Shown: piece by piece, positions 60,937-64,000 of the stretch
Layout of the letters: each line of letters begins with the position of its first letter
How positions within the stretch are numbered: the stretch's first letter is position 1
DNA from: Luteimonas salinisoli
Lineage (GTDB): Bacteria; Pseudomonadota; Gammaproteobacteria; Xanthomonadales; Xanthomonadaceae
Length of the DNA: 64,000 nucleotides
Assembly (NCBI RefSeq): GCF_013425525.1
Contig: NZ_JACCKA010000031.1
Coordinates: 1 to 64,000 of the forward strand
Reading direction: 5' to 3'
Notes under the pieces: model-generated
What the model was told of the DNA's origin: nothing
Databases searched by the model: none
The model's input: the letters and a program-made list of their open reading frames with translations, nothing else
Program-made: the position numbers and the translations under genes

Positions 60937-61794
60937 TCAATCTTCCGCGGCGGCGGCCTCGCGGCCCTGCTGGCGGATGATCGCTTCCTGGCGCGCGTCC
61001 TCGATCGAGGACAGCACCGCGCCGGTGTCGGCGGTGTGCTCGTCGAAGACGAACCTGCCGGTCAGCGCCGCGTCCGGGCGCAGTTCGCCCTGCTCGTACA
61101 GCGCCCACATTTCCTCGCCGTAGTACGTGTCGAGCAGCTCGGGCGCATGGCGGCCGAGGCTCTCGCGCAGGTTGTGCACGTCGCGCAGCAGCATCTGCCG
61201 GGCGGCGTTGTTGCCGGCGGCGCTGACCACCTGCGGGAAATCGATGATCACTGGCCCGTCGGCCGCCACCAGCACGTTGTATTCCGACAGGTCGCCGTGG
61301 ATCAGCCCCAGGCAGAGCATCCGCACCACGTCGGCGACCAGCATCGCGTGGAACTCGCGCGCCTGCTGCGGCTCCAGGTCCACTTCCACCAGCCGCGGCG
61401 CGCTGTTGCCGTCCGCATCCGCCACCAGGTCCATCAGCAGCACGCCATGCAGGAATCCCTGCGGTTGGGGCACCCGCAGCCCGGCGTCGGCCAGCTGGTA
61501 GAGCACTTCGGCTTCGGTGTTCTTCCAGGCGGTTTCCTGCTCGCGGCGGCCGAACTTGGTCGAGCGCGCCATCGCCCGCGCCTGGCGGCTGCCGCGCACC
61601 TTGCGGCCCTCCTGGTACTGGGCGCGCGCCTGGAAGCTGCGCTGCGCCATGTCCTTGTAGACCTTTGCGCAGCGGACCTGGTCGCCGCAGCGGACCACGT
61701 ACACCGAGGCTTCCTTGCCGCTCTTGAGCGGCCGCAGCACCTCGTCGATCAGGCCGTCGTCGATCATCGGCCTCAGGCCGCTCGGAATCTTCAT
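60937..61794 (-). CDS. RIO1 family serine/threonine protein kinase
   Basis: This 285-residue cytoplasmic atypical kinase has a RIO-type P-loop (SGKEASVYVVRCGD). The flexible KVYKDMAQRSFQARAQYQEG segment follows, then the hinge LMDLVADADG. The catalytic loop GLIHGDLSEYNVLV and metal-binding PVIIDFPQVVS complete the fold. Bacterial RIO kinases are poorly understood; some are linked to ribosome or stress functions. The start at 61794 gives the standard N-terminal length; its ribosome site is weak. It is convergent with proA. Confidence 0.9.
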   Translation of the reverse strand: MKIPSGLRPMIDDGLIDEVLRPLKSGKEASVYVVRCGDQVRCAKVYKDMAQRSFQARAQYQEGRKVRGSRQARAMARSTKFGRREQETAWKNTEAEVLYQLADAGLRVPQPQGFLHGVLLMDLVADADGNSAPRLVEVDLEPQQAREFHAMLVADVVRMLCLGLIHGDLSEYNVLVAADGPVIIDFPQVVSAAGNNAARQMLLRDVHNLRESLGRHAPELLDTYYGEEMWALYEQGELRPDAALTGRFVFDEHTADTGAVLSSIEDARQEAIIRQQGREAAAAED

Positions 61795-62058
61795 TGAACT
61801 GCCGTTGCCGCCGCGCGGGGGCCACCATTGTCCTCGCAAAACCCTGCGCGCGGGCGCTGTCCGGCCGATCGTGGGCCCGGCGGGTACCCGTGGGTTCATC
61901 CGCGGGTACGCGACCGGTCCGGCTGCCGGCACGGCCCTCCGCGCCCGCAACCACGGCGGCGGATCGCGGTGACAGACCACGTCGGGCGCTCGGATCGGGA
62001 GACGCCCGACGGCTGCAGCACGCTGCGCGGGGGCCACCCGCCGGTCCGCACGTTCCGC

Positions 62059-64000
62059 TCAGTCCTCGGTGGCGGCGGGCCAGCGCCAGTCGAGGATCTC
62101 CGGCATGTCCTCGCCATGGGCATGGATGTACTGCCGGTGCTCGATCAAGCGGTGGCGCATGCGTTGCTTGACGTATGCCGCCCGGGCGCCGAGGCCCGGG
62201 ACCCGGTCGATCACGTCGATCACGAGGTGGAAGCGGTCGATGTCGTTGAGCACCGCCATGTCGAACGGGGTGGTGGTGGTGCCTTCCTCCTTGTAGCCGC
62301 GCACGTGCAGCTGGGCATGGCCGGCGCGGCGGTAGGTCAGGCGGTGGATCAACCACGGATAGCCGTGGTAGGCGAAGATGATCGGCCGGTCGCGAGTGAA
62401 GACGCCATCGAAATCGCGATCGGACAGGCCGTGCGGGTGCTCGGACTCGGACTGCAGGGTCATCAGGTCGACCACGTTGACCACCCGCACGCGCAGCTCC
62501 GGGAGCTCCTCGCGCAGGATCGCCACCGCCGCCAGCGTTTCCAGCGTCGGCACGTCGCCGCAGCAGGCCATCACCACATCGGGATCGCCGCCCTCGTCGC
62601 TGCTGGCCCACGGCCAGATGCCGACCCCGGCCTCGCAGTGGCGGATCGCCGCCTCCATGTCGAGGTACTGCGGCTGCGGCTGCTTGCCCGCGACGATCAC
62701 GTTGACCAGGTCGCGCGAGCGCAGGCACTGGTCGGCCACGCACAGCAGGGTGTTGGCGTCGGGCGGCAGGTAGACCCGGATCACGTCGGCCTTCTTGTTC
62801 ACCACGTGGTCGATGAAGCCCGGATCCTGGTGGCTGAAGCCGTTGTGGTCCTGGCGCCAGACGTGCGAGCTGAGCAGGTAGTTCAGCGAGGCGATCGAGC
62901 GCCGCCACGGGATCTCCCGGCATACCTTCAGCCACTTCGCGTGCTGGTTGAACATCGAGTCGACGATGTGGATGAAGGCCTCGTAGCACGAGAACAGGCC
63001 ATGGCGTCCGGTCAGCAGGTAGCCTTCCAGCCAGCCCTGGCACAGGTGTTCGGACAGCACTTCCACCACCCGGCCGTCCGGGGACAGGTGCTCGTCGCCG
63101 GGCAAGAGCGGGCCGATGTGGCGCTTGCCGCTCGCCTGGTAGATGTCGTCGAGGCGGTTGGACGCGTTCTCGTCCGGGGCGAACACCAGGAAATTGCGCG
63201 CCTCCAGGTTCTTCTCCATCACGTCGCGCAGGTAGCCGCCGAGCACGCGGGTGGCCTCGGCGTCGACCGCGCCCGGGGCTGACACGTCGACCGCATGGCG
63301 GCGGTAATCCGGCAGGCGCAGGTCGCGGAGCAGGGCACCGCCGTTGGCGTGCGGCGAAGCGCCCATGCGCCGCGTCCCGGCGGGGGCCAGTTCGCGCAGC
63401 GCCGCGACCGGGCGGCCATCCCCGTCGAACAGCTCCTCCGGGCGGTAGCTGCGCATCCAGGCCTCCAACTGCGCCAGGTGCTCCGGGTGCTCGCGCAGTC
63501 CCGCCAGCGGCACCTGGTGCGAGCGCCAGGTGCCTTCCACCGGCTTGCCGTCGACGCTGGCGGGGCCGGTCCAGCCCTTCGGCGTGCGCAGCACCAGCAT
63601 CGGCCAGCGCGGCCGCTTCGACGGCGCGCCCGCGCGCGCCTCGGCCTGGATGGCAGCGATACGGTCGAAGATCCTGTCCAGCGTTCGCGCCATCTCCGCG
63701 TGCACGAGGTCCGGGTCGTCGCCGCCGACGAAGAACGGCTCGTAGCCGTAGCCGCGGAACAGCTGTTCCAGCTCCTCGACCTCCATCCGGGCGAAATAGC
63801 TCGGGTTGGCGATCTTCCAGCCGTTGAGGTGGAGAATCGGCAGCACCGCACCGTCGCTGGCGGGGTTGAGGAACTTGCTGGCGTGCCAGCTGGCGGCCAG
63901 AGCGCCGGTCTCGGCCTCGCCGTCGCCGATCACGCAGGCGACGGTGAGGCCGGGATTGTCGAATACCGCGCCGTAGGCGTGCGCCAGCGCGTAACCGAGC
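62059..64000 (-). CDS. xfp: Phosphoketolase (Xfp), 5' end beyond the window
   Basis: About 646 C-terminal residues of a roughly 790-residue phosphoketolase are present; the gene runs off the right edge. It splits xylulose-5-P or fructose-6-P into acetyl-P plus a triose or tetrose phosphate, using thiamine diphosphate. The TPP motif [20 protein letters not shown] is at the edge, with [46 protein letters not shown], and the terminal [13 protein letters not shown]. The 264 bases between it and the RIO kinase gene include a GTCGGGCG/CGCCCGAC hairpin (61981-62010) that may end its transcript. Confidence 0.95.
   Translation of the reverse strand, partial: LGYALAHAYGAVFDNPGLTVACVIGDGEAETGALAASWHASKFLNPASDGAVLPILHLNGWKIANPSYFARMEVEELEQLFRGYGYEPFFVGGDDPDLVHAEMARTLDRIFDRIAAIQAEARAGAPSKRPRWPMLVLRTPKGWTGPASVDGKPVEGTWRSHQVPLAGLREHPEHLAQLEAWMRSYRPEELFDGDGRPVAALRELAPAGTRRMGASPHANGGALLRDLRLPDYRRHAVDVSAPGAVDAEATRVLGGYLRDVMEKNLEARNFLVFAPDENASNRLDDIYQASGKRHIGPLLPGDEHLSPDGRVVEVLSEHLCQGWLEGYLLTGRHGLFSCYEAFIHIVDSMFNQHAKWLKVCREIPWRRSIASLNYLLSSHVWRQDHNGFSHQDPGFIDHVVNKKADVIRVYLPPDANTLLCVADQCLRSRDLVNVIVAGKQPQPQYLDMEAAIRHCEAGVGIWPWASSDEGGDPDVVMACCGDVPTLETLAAVAILREELPELRVRVVNVVDLMTLQSESEHPHGLSDRDFDGVFTRDRPIIFAYHGYPWLIHRLTYRRAGHAQLHVRGYKEEGTTTTPFDMAVLNDIDRFHLVIDVIDRVPGLGARAAYVKQRMRHRLIEHRQYIHAHGEDMPEILDWRWPAATED

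Noticed and set aside
61981-62010. A confident terminator after the phosphoketolase gene
   Set aside because: The 8-bp stem has a 14-base loop and no T-run on the minus strand, so it is noted only within the phosphoketolase entry.

Overview
The window is GC-rich chromosomal DNA with dense, mostly housekeeping or accessory single-copy genes. Protein families, codon use and gene order point to a gammaproteobacterium of the Lysobacteraceae/Xanthomonadaceae (Lysobacter, Luteimonas or a close relative). The signs are a DUF2242 lipoprotein, a DUF5694-type protein, LytTR two-component systems, 'ggggtcagagt' and 'gctcctac' REP-type repeats, and many small lipoproteins. No rRNA, tRNA, CRISPR array, prophage or transposase gene was seen. 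The species is not identifiable from the sequence alone.

Layout. 1-3.1 kb: a TetR regulator, a zinc-independent alcohol dehydrogenase/quinone reductase and an SDR oxidoreductase on the minus strand, with two matching palindromic operators over near-identical promoters, then a GST gene remnant beside a REP half. 3.1-9.1 kb: two overlapping Sel1-like envelope genes, small membrane proteins, the alanine exporter AlaE, a VOC protein and the lipoprotein amidase AmiD. 9.2-12.3 kb: an ABC exporter pair of YbbA/YbbP type. 12.4-22.6 kb: a methyltransferase with a tiny secreted partner, an AraC regulator divergent from a VOC protein, two gene remnants, a GST, a zinc peptidase, a FosA-PdxH fusion protein, an NTF2-like protein and MsrA/MsrB. 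22.9-32 kb: a periplasmic-propeller diguanylate cyclase, a MarR-GNAT fusion with its operator, a beta-lactamase-like serine hydrolase, a CocE-type hydrolase and a decayed enoyl-reductase-like gene.

32.2-35.7 kb holds the least familiar genes: an 8-cysteine secreted peptide with its own terminator, a membrane-anchored glutaredoxin-like protein, and a 708-residue protein I cannot place. 35.9-41.2 kb: a polysaccharide deacetylase, a cation/proton antiporter and a PAS-EAL phosphodiesterase with a dead GGDEF domain. 41.4-48.3 kb: an RND pump and adaptor, a secreted NTF2-like protein and a LytS/LytTR two-component system, with a 21-bp-period direct repeat between pump and regulator that looks like a LytTR target. 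48.5-54.4 kb: a DUF3592 protein, a GlxA-type AraC regulator paired with a secreted DJ-1 protein, a cluster of three unusual 69-nt hairpins, and a second LytTR two-component system.

54.6-64 kb: small conserved genes, an N-acyl-D-amino-acid deacylase, a YetF-like membrane protein, the proline genes proB-proA behind a good sigma-70 promoter, a REP pair, a RIO kinase and the 3' part of a phosphoketolase that runs off the window. Recurrent themes are oxidative and electrophile defence (MsrA/B, GST, VOC, DJ-1, FosA-like) and envelope signalling by LytTR systems. Recent small deletions have left at least three recognisable gene remnants, two of them next to repeats.
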